Origin: Mercenaria mercenaria | Taxonomy: Eukaryota > Mollusca > Bivalvia > Venerida > Veneridae | Length of the DNA stretch: 64,000 nucleotides | Assembly (NCBI RefSeq): GCF_021730395.1 | Contig: NC_069368.1 | Location: 15,084,001 to 15,148,000, forward strand | Reading direction: 5' to 3' | Part shown: positions 1-11,174 of the stretch, piece after piece | Numbering within the stretch: position 1 is the first letter of the stretch | How the letters are laid out: each line of letters starts with the position of its first letter | The notes under the pieces: model-generated | What the model was told of the DNA's origin: nothing | The model's database searches: none | Seen by the model: the letters and a program-made list of their open reading frames with translations, nothing else | Program-made: the position numbers and the translations under genes

Positions 1-558
1 TCCTCTACGGTAACATGCGATATATACCGAATGAGATATACTGTCGAATTAAAAAATGTGCACAGAGCGTCGGATTTTTTTTTTGAAGAAAACGTTTTCT
101 CCTTGTGCGTAATAAGCGTCCACATAACTTGTCCGAACCGCAACGTCTTGCACACCAGTACAATTATGGGCAGTATTGTTAGGATACAAATACATATTTC
201 TGGGCATCAGGACTGTAGCGATTCCCGATTGAGGCATTGCCTTATTTCATATCACTATAAGAACTGTGTCAGGTCATGCATATTTTGATATGGAAGTAGT
301 CCGGCAACATACAATACAAAAGGTACAATACGGATTTTTTTTCTGCCTGTTAATATTTTCTTGTGAAATGCAAGCTGTATTTTTGACAGAATTAATATAG
401 GTATATAATAATGGAATAGAACTAAAACCAGGCAGCACATTGTTTGCGTACAATGCACTTGTATATCAATCTATTTAACACTAAGCCTTGTTAAGTTTCT
501 GTTTAATAAGACATAGTAGGGGAAAAATTTAAAGAAACAACTGAATATTTATTTGCAG
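1..558. other. No recognisable exon; probably intron or 5' flank of cyclin O
   Basis: AT-rich sequence with short chance reading frames on both strands and no domain I recognise. The first coding exon of the cyclin O gene begins after the acceptor TTTGCAG ending at 558. Its reading frame continues upstream only to a stop near 517 without a Met codon, so this is an internal exon and at least one 5' exon is missing from view. Confidence 0.5.
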
Positions 559-3082
559 ATTTATGAAATCGTCGAGGAGAGCGTTCAAACAACACCTGAT
601 GTGATCAGTGTCAGTTCTTCGCTCTGTGACTCTGGTTTTACAGAGTCAGTTAACGACAAGCTTAACCTCCATTGCCTCGAGTGCGTCATTGACTTACCAC
701 CGAAGAAGAGCCACAGAGATGGCGTCGTCCAATGCACTTGCTCAAATATGGAACATGATGGATTTGAAGATTACGTCAGTGAGATATATCTACACAGATT
801 AAGTCTTGAAGAAAAGTATCACGTGCCAGCATGTCTTGATAATCAACCAGAGGTAAGACTTGATACATATGATATGTAGAACCGTCGTCTCTTTCCTTGA
901 CTCATACAGAGTTAAAATACTGCTACAGTACTTTATTTGACCATGTCGTTCTCGTTTGAACGGCGCATATTGGTTAAAATTTTGTAAAGCAACCAGACAG
1001 TCGCGTGAAGTTGGCTATGAGATCATCAATCGAATATAGACATTCAATATTCAAAATGTTCATTTGCGACCTGGACAATTTGGATTGTAGATCTGGATCT
1101 ACATTGAACGTCGATCTATGACCTGGGCATTTTCTGAATATCTACGATTGTCGATCACAGCAGACTTAGTTAAGAAAGTATGTACGAGAAAAGTCCTATA
1201 CAGCACGATGCACTTTACTGCTTCCGTCAGTTTTACAAAACAAGTTTCAAAGTACGTTGTACATTTGCTTTCTTTTTCTTTTTTCTTTACACTTTTGTTT
1301 GGACTTTCTTTGCAGGTGTCCACAGGGGTACGCCGAGTTCTGATACAGTGGCTAACATCTGTGCACCATAGCCTCAAGTTGTGCCAAGACACACTTTACC
1401 TCGCTGTGAACATTATAGATCGCGTGCTAGATGTTATGCAAGTGTCACGTGACTGTCTTGAATTACTTGGTGTCACATGTTTACTTGTGGCCAGTAAACA
1501 GGTAATCTATATTTTCTTGACCTAAGTAAATTTGGTACTGTCTTAATCAGGAATTAACAGAAATTTTGGAGACTTTTCCCATATTGGAATACGCACCAAT
1601 ATCTGTTTTAAAATCAGCCGACTTTTTATTAATTAATTTTTATATCACATGAAATTAGAATAGTGACTGCCTTTTAATTCCAGAACGAGATATGTCCACC
1701 GGAAATTCACGAGCTGTTAGAGAAATGTGAGGACACGTTTACCCGAGAACAGGTGAAACAGCTCGAAATGATCGTTCTTATGGCAACAAGTTTTGACCTT
1801 TTAGCACCCACAGTTCAACAATTCCTCGAATATTTTGCTTCGTTTTGTTTAGCCATGTGTGCTGCGGACGAGGAACAGACATACAGGTTAAAGTAGGCAG
1901 ATTTTGATTGTTAATGTCCATTCTCCGTTTACTTTAAGTTCCAGTTTTCAGACTTCGTTATGTGATATAGTAACGCAAAAAAGAAACTGTGCACTGTTAT
2001 ATCTGCTTTATTGTTAACTATTCGAAATAAATGGGTGAAAATTTCCTCTATCCGCATACTTGCGTACATAATTTATTTATTATTGTCGAGCCCGCTTGCG
2101 GTGAGCTCGATATAATCGTCACTTTTGGCGGGTCGGTGTTTGTGCGTGCGTTCGTCTGATTTTGTCCGGACCATATCTTTGACATGCTTGGACCAATCTT
2201 GTTTATTTGGCATAATGTTTAACTCAGTTAGAAGGAGTGTCATGCCCAAACCCCATGTTCCTATCTCAAAGGTCAAGGCCACAGTTGGAGGTCAAAGGTC
2301 AAATTGAAGTTTGTCCGGGACCATAACTTTGACATGCATGGACCAATCTTGTTATCCCCCGCCGATGAAATCGGGAAGGGGGTATTGAAATGGCGTTGTC
2401 CGTACGTCCGTGCCATTCTCAGTAACTAGCAGGTAGAATTTCATGAAACTTGAAATAAATATGAACCAACATACTGCAATGATGCCCGTCATTTTTTTTT
2501 GATTGGTCAATTTCCCTTAGAGTTATTGCCCTTGATTTAATGAAAAATCAACGTCTGCAGCCATTTCTCAGTAACAAGCTGGTAGAATTTCATGAAACTT
2601 GAAATAAATGTGAACCAGCATAATTCGATGATGCCGGTCATTTTTTTTAATTGGTCAATTTTGCTTAGAGTTATTGCCCCTTAATTGTTTAAAAATCCAC
2701 AGATTTCTACATAACAAACAAATCAATTGGTAGAATTTCATTAAACTTCTTTCATTCCTTTCCGTGAACATTTATTATAAACATGTGAAGTTGTGTACAC
2801 ACACCTGGTCACCACCTTGCCTTGGTCACACCCCCTCCCCCTCCCAACACCCTCCCCCCCCCCCCGCCCCTAAAAAAACATTTTTTTCATTCCTTTTTTA
2901 ATTTTTGTTTTCAAACCTTCCATGAATATTTATCAACATGCAAAGTTGTACCGTTCCCCCATCTCACACCTCCACCCAGTCATGCCCACAACCCCGATCA
3001 TGCACCCCCCACCCCTACCCTTTTTTTTTTCATTTTTAATTTTCCATCAATATAATCAACATGTAAAGTTTTGTACCCTCAC

Positions 3083-3122
<40 letters not shown>

Positions 3123-4354
3123 TTTCGGCGGGGGATACCAATTCATCGAATTTGCTTGTTTATACATTTGTATTTAGCGTGAACGTTAACCTCAATGAGA
3201 AGGAGTGCCATGCGCAAACCCCATGTTCCTATCTCAAAGGTCAATGTCACAGTTGGAGGTCAAAGGTCAAATTGAAGTTTGTCCAGAGCATTTCTTCTTC
3301 ATGCATGGTGGGATTTTGATGTAACTTACTTGGCATGAATGTTCACCATTATGAGACGGAGTGTCACGCGCAAGAACCAGGTCCCTAGGTCTAAGGTCAA
3401 GGTCACAGAGGTCAAAGGTGCTGGCGGGCTCGACATTCTGCCCGTGGGCATGCAGAATTTATTTCTAGTCTTACATTTTATCCGATACTTATCAGACGGT
3501 GTTACCCAACATTTTGCACGTGCAGATCAAGCGACACGTTTTACGTCTATGACTAATATACTGAACAATTTTGCAATCTAAAAAGCACATTTCACGTTGA
3601 GTTCGACTCGTTTACAAGGTGCCATGACGTCGCGGTTACGATAGAGCTCAAGCGCTCGTGCTTTTTGCGTCGGACACGAGTGTCATTGACGTTGCAAGAC
3701 AGTTTAGACAGTTTAACTGTAATCGTAACATAATTTTCAATCTGCGACAGTTTTTCGCTCTGTTTCGATGCCCAAAACGGGTGTAGTTTCAACAATTCTG
3801 CGAGCATTTAACAACTTTGAAAGCATTAAAATAATCATATTAATCAAAGGATTTGTTCGGTTTTGCGTAAACTTCAGAAGCCAGTACATTTATTTAATGA
3901 GGTAATAGTTGTGTTTAATGACGACTCGTAATCCAGAGTAGAATAACCCATCTAACAACATCAGACGAATTTATAATTTACAAACGTTTGAATAAACGGT
4001 AAAGTAATTGTTATATGTAACATGAATATATACGTATTTTAGAAATTTATATATTTCCTAAATCGTTGCAGAATGGCGCGAGCTGTGGGACGCTGCCTAC
4101 TGGAACTTACTCTGCAAGATTACGAATTCTGTCAGTTTCGACCCTCTCTCCTCGCTCTGTGTGTCTGGAAAGCTTCCGTGGAACACCTCAAGACATATGA
4201 CGGCAACTTTATCCCACCAGGAATGACCATTGTCAAACAGCACTATGATCTCTGCCTGGCTGAAGTTCATTTGTTTATAGACAATTTTCGCCAATCTTGT
4301 CCAGACATAACATCTGTTTGTGAAAAATATGCAGATTTGTATGGACAAAAATAA
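559..4354 (+). CDS. ccno: Cyclin O, 3' four exons (5' end not seen)
   Basis: Cyclin-family regulator; in vertebrates cyclin O drives deuterosome-dependent centriole amplification in multiciliated cells. Exons: 559-852, 1316-1501, 1684-1886 and 4072-4354, all with GT/AG borders; phases 0, 0 and 2 join into one frame of 321 residues ending at TAA 4352-4354. The first visible exon holds a low-similarity N-terminal part and the start of the cyclin box (LSLEEKYHVPACLDNQPE). The next carries RRVLIQWL, a divergent form of the MRAILVDWL cyclin motif, and DCLELLGVTCLLVASKQ, which matches human CCNO DCFQLLGVTSLLIACKQ as I recall it. Then come CPPEIHELLEKCEDTFTREQ and the second cyclin fold, ELTLQDYEFCQFRPSLLA. 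The C-terminal VCEKYADLYGQK also mirrors the human end. Cyclin fold is certain; assignment to CCNO rather than another atypical cyclin is strong but from memory. The last intron (2.2 kb) carries nested repeats. Confidence 0.9.
2353..3137. mobile_element. Non-autonomous element nested in the preceding repeat
   Basis: Starts TATCCCCCGCCGA (2353-2365) and ends with its inverse TCGGCGGGGGATA (3125-3137), so it has 13-bp terminal inverted repeats. CTTGTT occurs on both sides (before 2353 and near 3146), although on the right it is separated from the terminus by several bases. The interior has two direct blocks with TAGAATTTCATGAAACTTGAAATA, then C-rich low-complexity DNA. Class unassigned. Confidence 0.55.
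3086..3122. repeat. Poly-C homopolymer, 37 bases
   Basis: An uninterrupted run of C immediately inside the right terminus of the nested element. Other C-rich stretches lie at 2822-2870 and 2955-3020. The length may be inexact, since such runs are hard to assemble. Confidence 0.9.
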
Positions 4355-4355
4355 A
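4350..4355 (+). other. Poly(A) signal overlapping the cyclin O stop codon
   Basis: AATAAA occupies 4350-4355 and contains the stop codon TAA 4352-4354. Whether it is used is unknown; if so the 3' UTR would be very short. Confidence 0.35.
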
Positions 4356-4678
4356 GATAGACCCAATGAATATGAAGTAACAAGGTACGGACTGAAATGA
4401 ATGGACATACAAATAGTTGAATCTGTAAAACAGAAGACTGAGACGTAAATGTAGGCATATTAGTTATTATTCAAGATACGAAGTTCAGTATAGACGAAAG
4501 TATAGGTATTTGATTTGTATGTAAAGAGCTAAATATATTTAAATCGTTATAAAACTACCAAAGTCTGACTGAATGGAAGTGAATATATTCACACCAGTAT
4601 AAAAATATAAGACAAACCGTTACCTCAGCGCAGAACTTGGATAATTGCTTATTTTGCCAATGTAGTTAATAACTTTTA

Positions 4679-6014
4679 AGCTCACCTGAGCCAAAGGCTC
4701 ATGGTGAGCTTTTGTGACCGCTCGATGTCCGTCGTCAGTCGTGCGTCGTCCGTCCGTCAACAGTTTCCAAAAGAATCTTCATAACCACCGGGCAGATTTA
4801 CACCATACTTAACAGGAATGATCCTTGGGTGGCCCCTTTTCAAAACTGTTCAAAGAATTGAATTCCACACAGAACTCTGGTTGCCATGGCAACCGAAAGG
4901 AAAAACTTCAAAATCTTCTTGTCCAAAACCGCAAGACGATAGCCTTGATATTTGGCATGCAACATCATTTAATGATCCTCTATGAAGATTGTTCAAATTA
5001 TGCCCCGGGGGTCCCCAAGTTTTACAATGACTTACATAGGATTTTTTTAAAAACCTTCTCTTCTAAAACCACAAGACTTAGGTCTTTGATATTTGGTATG
5101 TAGCATTGCCTTATGATTCTGTACCAAGATTATGACCATGGGGTGAAAAGAGGCCCCACCCGGGGGTCCCAAGTTTTACATAGACTTATTTAGGAAATAA
5201 CTTTAAAAAAAAACCTTCTTGTCTGAAACTGCAAGGCATAGACTTTTGATATTTGGTCAAGTCAAAGGAAAACCTTGTGTATGCAATAGGGGCTGCATTT
5301 TTTACTGGATCTTCATAAAATTTGATCAGAATGTTTCTCTTGATAAAATCTAGGCCAAGTTCGAATATGGGTTATCTAGGGTCAAGAACTAGGTCACCTG
5401 GTCAAATAAAAAAAAAACCTTGTGTATGCAATAGGGGCTGCATTTTTTTTCGCTGAATATTCGTGAAATTTAATAAGAATGTTTGTCTTAATCAAATCTA
5501 GGTCAAGTTAGAATATGGGTCAACTGGCATCAAAAAATAGGTCACCTGGTCAAATCAAAGAAAAACCTTGTAAAAGGGGCTGCATTTTTTCCTGGAAATT
5601 CATGGAATTTGAACAGATATTTGTTCTTGATCAAATCTAGGTCAAGGTAATCTGGGGTCAAAAACTATGTCACTCTGTCAAATCAAAGAAAAACTTGGTG
5701 TGTGCAGTAGAGGCTGCATGTTACATCTGATGTGCATGAAACTTGGTCAGAATGTTTGTCTCCATGAATCTCGCATGAGCTTTTATCTGGTTAACATGGG
5801 ATCAAAAACTAGGTCACCAGGACAAATCAAAGAAAACGCTTGCTTACACTCTAGGGGCCACCTTTTGTATTCAATCTTCATAAAACTTAGAATGTTTGCT
5901 ATCATGAAGTTGGGTCATGTGGGGTCAAAAACTTGGCCACTGGGTCAAACATGTTTACACTGTTATAGTATGTTACTCAGGTGAGGGAGCTAGGGCCATC
6001 TTGGCCCTTTAGTT
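4679..6014 (+). mobile_element. AGCTCACCTGAG-type repeat element, copy 1
   Basis: Begins AGCTCACCTGAGCC and ends CTCAGGTGAGG...GGGCCATCTTGGCCCTTTAGTTT, the terminal signature of a family very common in bivalve genomes. The interior is built of degenerate tandem blocks of about 145 bp, each with CCTTGTGTATGCAATAGGGG, GGTCAGAATGTTTG and TCTAGGTCAAGTT (for example near 5273, 5419, 5568, 5697 and 5838). No transposase frame. Probably a non-autonomous DNA element with internal minisatellite expansion. Confidence 0.7.
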
Positions 6015-6980
6015 TGCATTGAGGTTACAATATATAAGTAAAATTTATAAGTATCTTATAAATGGACAAGAAAATGAACTTAAAATGTTGAAATATTTAC
6101 AACTGTAGGTATCTTTGGACAAAGTAAAAACTGAATTTATGCAGGTCTAGACTTTAAAGGAGTGAGAAGATAGAGCAAAAACTGTGATGATTTGATAAAA
6201 CCTATTAAGTTTACAACTAATCTTAAAACAAAACATTTTCACCTGTGAGAATAGTGGTTTAATGTGGGGGAGTGGGTTGGGGGTAACTTCTGAAGGAAAA
6301 TCTTACCAAGTCTAACATTCATTATTTTCTCTTGGTGACTTTGTTTAGGAATACTCTGGTTAGTTTGTTTTGAAGTCTTGAAATATTCCGACAATTTTTA
6401 TGCATAACAAATGGAATAACTGTACAAATGATTTACCTAAGACTAGACTTTTGTCTTTCTTTAAAAGAGTTCCTTCAGATAGGAAAGATTTTTTTTAAGA
6501 ATTTAACGAAAACATTTGGTGCATTTTTAAAAAAAATCCAAGGGATTTTTTTTTTCTTTTTTGTCGATGTTTTATTGCCTCATGTTCAAATTTGGATTAA
6601 ACTTGTTTGCATAATAGATTTTGTTGAGTAAAGAAGATTTACCTAATTGCATTTTATTTTCAGACAGTAGTAGAGTTCACAAGAAGTTCCTTTAGATAGG
6701 GAATACTCCTGGTTTCAGGGAAAATTCTGTTTGTTTATTTCTTGACTGTGATGTGTATATCTTATTGATCAAAGCAAGCTGTTTGTAAAACAGTTTCATA
6801 TAGTGCTATATATTGTGCTTATTGTTATACTAGAATTACGTGTATACACAGCGTCTATATGAACTTACCTGACCTGTACAAAACTTTTAAGTATACTATA
6901 GTGACAGCACAAAGGTCAGAATTTTTGATAGTTATGATAAATAAGAAAAATCATCAACAACACGTGTAGCGTTTGTTCAT
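6015..6980. other. Intergenic, AT-rich, no gene seen
   Basis: Long T- and A-runs and short chance frames only. It lies between the first AGCTCACC element and the retroelement fragment at about 6980-7110. Confidence 0.5.
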
Positions 6981-6993
6981 AGATAATTATTAA

Positions 6994-7030
6994 CTTCCAA
7001 CGTTTCGGCGTTAAGCCTTTCTCAGGGAAG
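6994..7030 (-). ncRNA. Hammerhead-ribozyme-like motif, probable Penelope-like element remnant
   Basis: Read on the minus strand, 7030 to 6994 gives stem I CTTCC/GGAAG (7030-7026 with 6998-6994), a CTGA-type core, stem II as AGGC-TTAAC-GCC, the conserved GAAA, then ACGTT before stem I closes. This is the order of the minimal hammerheads known in Penelope-like retroelements, whose stem III is only a short self-complementary ACGT. The phrase AACGTTTCGG...CCTT...TCAGGG on the plus strand is a form I recognise from those elements. The core departs from consensus at one position, so activity is doubtful. No reverse transcriptase frame remains nearby. Confidence 0.45.
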
Positions 7031-7449
7031 AATAACAATAAAAACAACGGACGTGACGTCGTTAAACAACGTCGCGTAAAAAGGCGGTAAAATGTATACA
7101 AAGTTTAGATCTACATTATTTACAATGTTAAATAAATTAAAAATAACGTTCCTTTAAACGGATTTAACAAACATACCGAGTAAATTGTCGGATAGTGTTT
7201 ATACAAAATTTCCTATACTTATGTATATAAAAAATATAATAGATTTTTTTTGATAGTTATGATATAATACTACTACTGATATTGTATGAGTTGTATTACA
7301 CAGAAATATCTTTGTAAATTGCCAGCCTGTTACCATTTATTTTCCATAGTCAGGAATAACTGTCTTGAACGTAAAAGAAAATACATGATTCTGGCTATAA
7401 TAATGGAACTGAGTACTTACATTAAAATATTTCTTTTTATGGATTAGTG

Positions 7450-9720
7450 CTGAAGGTTCAGGTGAGCTATTACTAGTATTAGTATAGGTTAATGGTCCGG
7501 CATCCGCCAGCCGTCGTGCACAATTTACATAAAAGGCTTCTTTCCAGAAAATAATGGTCAGAGTTACCCCAGATTTGGTCTGTAACATTTTGCTGGCAAG
7601 GTACTCCCTAAAGTTTGTTCTAATATCGGGTTCCGTTTGATTCCTTTGAGGAACCTTGAAGGGGGAATCTAGGGCGAAAATAAAAACTTTAAATGATTCT
7701 TTTCTTGAACCGCTTGATGGATTTTTAGCTCACCTGAGCAATGCTCAGATGAGTTTTTGTGACCGCTCGATGTCTATCGTCTGTCTGTCTGTCTGTCTGT
7801 CGTCTGTCAACATTTAGCTTGTGTATGCGATAGAGGCTGTATTTTCAGCTGATCTTAATGAAATTTTGTCAGAATGATAACTTTGATGAAATCTAGGCCA
7901 AGTTCGAAAATGAGTCATCTGGGATTAAAAACTAGGTCACTAGGTCAAATCAAAGAAAAACCTTGTGTATGCAATAGGGGCTGCATTTTACACCGGATCT
8001 TCCTGAAATTGGATCATAATGTTTGTCAGGATGAAATCTAGGTCGAGTTTGATGATGGGTCATCTAGGGTCAAAACTAGGTCACCCGTTCAAATTAAAGA
8101 AAAACGTTGTGCATGCAATAGGGGCTGTATTTTACACTGGGTTTTCATAAAATTTAGTCAGAATGATTCCCTTGATGAATTCTAGGTCAAGTTAGAATAT
8201 GGGTCATCTGTGGTCAAAAACTAGGTCACTAGGTCAAATAAAAGGAAAACCTCGTGTATGCAATAGAGACTGGATTTTTCAATTGATCTTCATGAAATTT
8301 GGTCAGAATTATAGCCTTGATGAAATAAAGGTCAAGTTTGAATATGGGTCATCTGGGGTCAAAAACTAGGTCGCTAGGACAAATCAAATAAAAACGTTTT
8401 GTATGTGATAGAGGTTGTATTTTTCAATTGAGGTTCATGAAATTTGATCAGAATGATTGCCTTGATCAAATCTAGGTCAGGTTCGAATGTAGATTTTCTT
8501 GGCTCAAAAACTAGGCCACTAGGTCAAATTGAAGAAAGTACTTGTTTACACTTAAGAGACCACATTTTTGGTCCAATCTTAATGAAAATTGGTCAGAATA
8601 TTTGTTTCCATGAAATCACTAGGTCAAACATGTTTACACTGTTATGGTGTGTTTCTCAGGTGAGCGACCTAGGGCCATCTTGGCCCTCTTGTTTACAACA
8701 TTATTTCAGGTATTCTCCCAAATGAGTTCGAATGGGAGCAGTTGGTCCCTTTAAGTGGCTGCTGGAGCTTGAAATAGCAAACATTTTTAAACGACTTCAT
8801 CCTATGAACTGCTTGGTGGATTGTAGGGGCGGTTACATTTAAACTATATAAAAACAATAAACAACTTCTTTCCATGAAGTGTTTGATGGATCTACACCAA
8901 AATAGGTCTGTAGCATTATCGTAAGGTATTTCTCCGAATTCATTCAAATGGTGGTGGTTAGCCACTTCTAGGAGTACCAAGAGCTAAACCTAGAGAATTC
9001 TGTTTACAACTCATTTTCATGAACGGCTTGATGGGTCATCATCATAACTGGTCCGCAGAATTATATTGTTAGGTCTTCTCTCAATTATTTTCAAACGGGG
9101 GGCAGTTGGCGCTGTTTAGGGGAATAAAACCTTTAAACAATTCTCATACATCGCATAATGGATTTTCATCAAACTTAATCTTTAGCATTATTGTTCAGTC
9201 TACGCCGAGTTTTATTCAAGTGTAGGCACTCCATCTTGTTTAGGGGTCGCTACAACTAAAAATAGAAATGCCTTTAAATGACTTCTTCTCATGAAGTGCA
9301 TGATGGATCTTCATCAAACTTGGTCTGTACTGTCATTGTTAGATCCTCTCCAATTAAAAAACAACATTTAAACATTTTTTCTCATGAAAACTTGATGGGT
9401 CTTCATCAAACTTGGTCAGTCGCATCATTGTAAGGTCTTCCTTTAAATTTGTTTTCAAGTGAGAGCTCTTGACTCCCTTTAGGAGCAGTTAAAGCTAGAA
9501 ATTGAAACGCCTCTAAACAACTTCATCTCGGGAACCACTTTTAAGAGATCTTCATCAAACATGGCCTGTAGCATCATCATAGGGTCCTCTCCGAATGCTG
9601 TTAAGATAGGACACTAGAGCTTTTTGGGGGGCTGCTAGAGCTAAAAATAGAAATATCTTTATACAACTTCTTTTCATTAACCGCTTGATGGATGTTCAGT
9701 TAAAAAGAAACTATTTCAGA
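7450..9720. repeat. Degenerate ~144-bp tandem repeat block, split by an insertion
   Basis: Two flanks (about 7450-7726 and 8695-9720) belong to one family: each block carries TCATGAACCGCTTGATGGATC-like, CATCAAACTTGGTCTGTAGC-like and CTAGAGCTAAAAATAGAAAT-like phrases (near 7700, 8871, 9014, 9145, 9290, 9525 and 9673). The AGCTCACC element at 7727-8694 interrupts the array, so the array is older. No coding sequence. Confidence 0.65.
7727..8694 (+). mobile_element. AGCTCACCTGAG-type repeat element, copy 2 (nested)
   Basis: Begins AGCTCACCTGAGCAATGCTCAG and ends CTCAGGTGAGCGACCTAGGGCCATCTTGGCCCTCTTGTTT as spread over 8655-8694. It contains about six ~145-bp blocks (near 7819, 7963, 8106, 8251, 8395 and 8540). 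Its termini are better conserved than copy 1. A short TCTG run sits near 7780. Confidence 0.75.
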
Positions 9721-10029
9721 GGGACTTATTCTGCATTTCATTTGCTCTGTCTTTTCTGAAGTTTTTCACAGGACTTCAAACGTGGGCCTAAACGTGTGTA
9801 ATTTAGTACCAATAATTTCTTTTTGTATGTTTTTGCATATGAGAAATCATTTGTACAGTTTTTTTACACTTTGATGGTAATATTTGGTTTGATGCAGACT
9901 TTTTTTTTTTCATTAAATGATTTCTAGAAATATATGAACCGTTAAAAATAAATCTGATATAAAGGAAATAGTTTATTTTATTATACCTCACATAAATGCC
10001 CAATGCAAATTTCCCATTAGTTTAACTTG

Positions 10030-10850
10030 AATATTATATCATATTCCCCCAATGAGTTTATAACTCATGCGCGAAACCGTTATTTTCAATTTCTGCGCAG
10101 GTGATATGATCCGTGATTTCATATCACATGCGCAACACCGTTATTTTGCTTTTCTGCGCATGTGATATTATTTTTTCATATCACCCGTTGAGAGATTGAT
10201 ACTTTTATGCATTGATTAAAAGACTGAGTCGATAAATTTTCAGACGAGGCGCTTATATAATTATACGTCAGGATTAAATTACCCTTTTCTGGTGCCCTTG
10301 CAAGTGTGAATCCGGCAGAATTTTCTTTTTTATGCTACGTGTAAAATATTTCGAAAACAACTTTTCATCTAATGTTGAATCGAAACTACCACCATGAGAT
10401 TGGAAATGATCTAACTTAGAAAATGAGTACTCACACTTATACGTTTCGTTTAAAAAAAGAGAAAGTTTTCGAATGTTACTGATTGACGCAATGTTGAAAT
10501 ATTAGGTAGGTGTCAGCGATATGTAAACGTCTCGACTAAATCTTTCAAAAAAGTCTTATTACACAGCAAAGTCGCCATAACAAGTAAATACGCTTTAATT
10601 CTGTAATCATTATTTGGTCAGTAATTACTTTTTAATGTTAAATAAATTATGTTGATTTTCCAGTAAATGTTTTGACCCTTATAAACTTTCGGTATAATAA
10701 AATAAATATTGCATTCCTGAGAGGGCGATATGAAAAATGTTCACCCCTCGAAATATGAATATAGACCTCGGCTAGCGCCTCGGTCGATATTCATATATCT
10801 CGCGGTGAACATTTTTCATATCACCCTCTCAGGAATGCAATATTTATATA
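10030..10850. repeat. Repeat region with direct and inverted ATATCAC/CATGCGC words
   Basis: Two direct copies of a ~43-bp phrase (CATGCGC...CCGTTATTTT...TTTCTGCGCA) lie at 10067-10109 and 10128-10170. The words TTTTTCATATCACCC (near 10175) recur at 10812-10826 and inverted at 10721-10735. The block therefore looks like one composite element ending in the palindrome at 10702-10845. No gene seen. Confidence 0.45.
10702..10845. repeat. Near-perfect ~144-bp palindrome (hairpin element)
   Basis: The left arm ATAAATATTGCATTCCTGAG... is the reverse complement of the right arm ending ...CTCAGGAATGCAATATTTAT, with the symmetry centre at GCTAGC (10771-10776). Both arms contain GATATGAAAAATGTTCACC or its complement. 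A few mismatches lie near the centre. It can fold into an arm of about 70 bp. Confidence 0.8.
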
Positions 10851-10973
10851 ATATATTGTTCATTCCAAAGAAAATGCCAGTTTGTTATTTTTCATCGAAG
10901 TTTTTATGAGGTCTTGTGTACTTGTGTTTCAATTAAAGCGTTTTGATACATCCCCTTGGGAGAAATTAACCTT

Positions 10974-11172
10974 TACACTGCTAAATTTCTAAAATGGACT
11001 GGTCTATCATTCAATTTGAGCAGTACCATTTATTAATCGAAGGGGTGTTCACTGGAAATGTACTGACTGGATAGCGAACAGTGCAGACCATGATCAGACT
11101 GCATTAATGTGCAGGCTAATCTTGGTCTGCACTGGGCACAAAGGCAGAATCACTTGCCGCCAGTGACTAAAG
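10974..11172 (+). mobile_element. Short TTAA-flanked MITE family, copy 1
   Basis: Begins TTAACCTTTACACTGCTAAA and ends ACTAAAGGTAA. The middle has TGCAGACCATGATCAGACTG and ATCTTGGTCTGCACTGG, which pair with each other. The same sequence recurs at about 20991, 37799 and 39262. Ends CC...GG next to TTAA suggest piggyBac-like mobilisation (inference). Confidence 0.7.
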
Positions 11173-11174
11173 GT

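Larger units (their letters stand above)
2080..3466. mobile_element. Dispersed repeat with GGTCAAAGGTCAA words, in cyclin O intron 3
   Basis: Bounded by inverted TGTCGAGCCCGC (2084-2095) and GCGGGCTCGACA (3424-3435). Inside are repeated blocks of about 130 bp carrying AAGGAGTGTCATGCCCAAAC, TTGTCCGGACCATA and AGGTCAAAGGTCAAATTGAA (near 2230, 2290, 3200 and 3350). No coding capacity. The family is common in bivalve DNA to my knowledge. A second element (2353-3137) splits it. Confidence 0.6.

Noticed and set aside
2822-3182. Proline-rich frames
   Set aside because: They translate C-rich low-complexity repeat DNA inside a mobile element.
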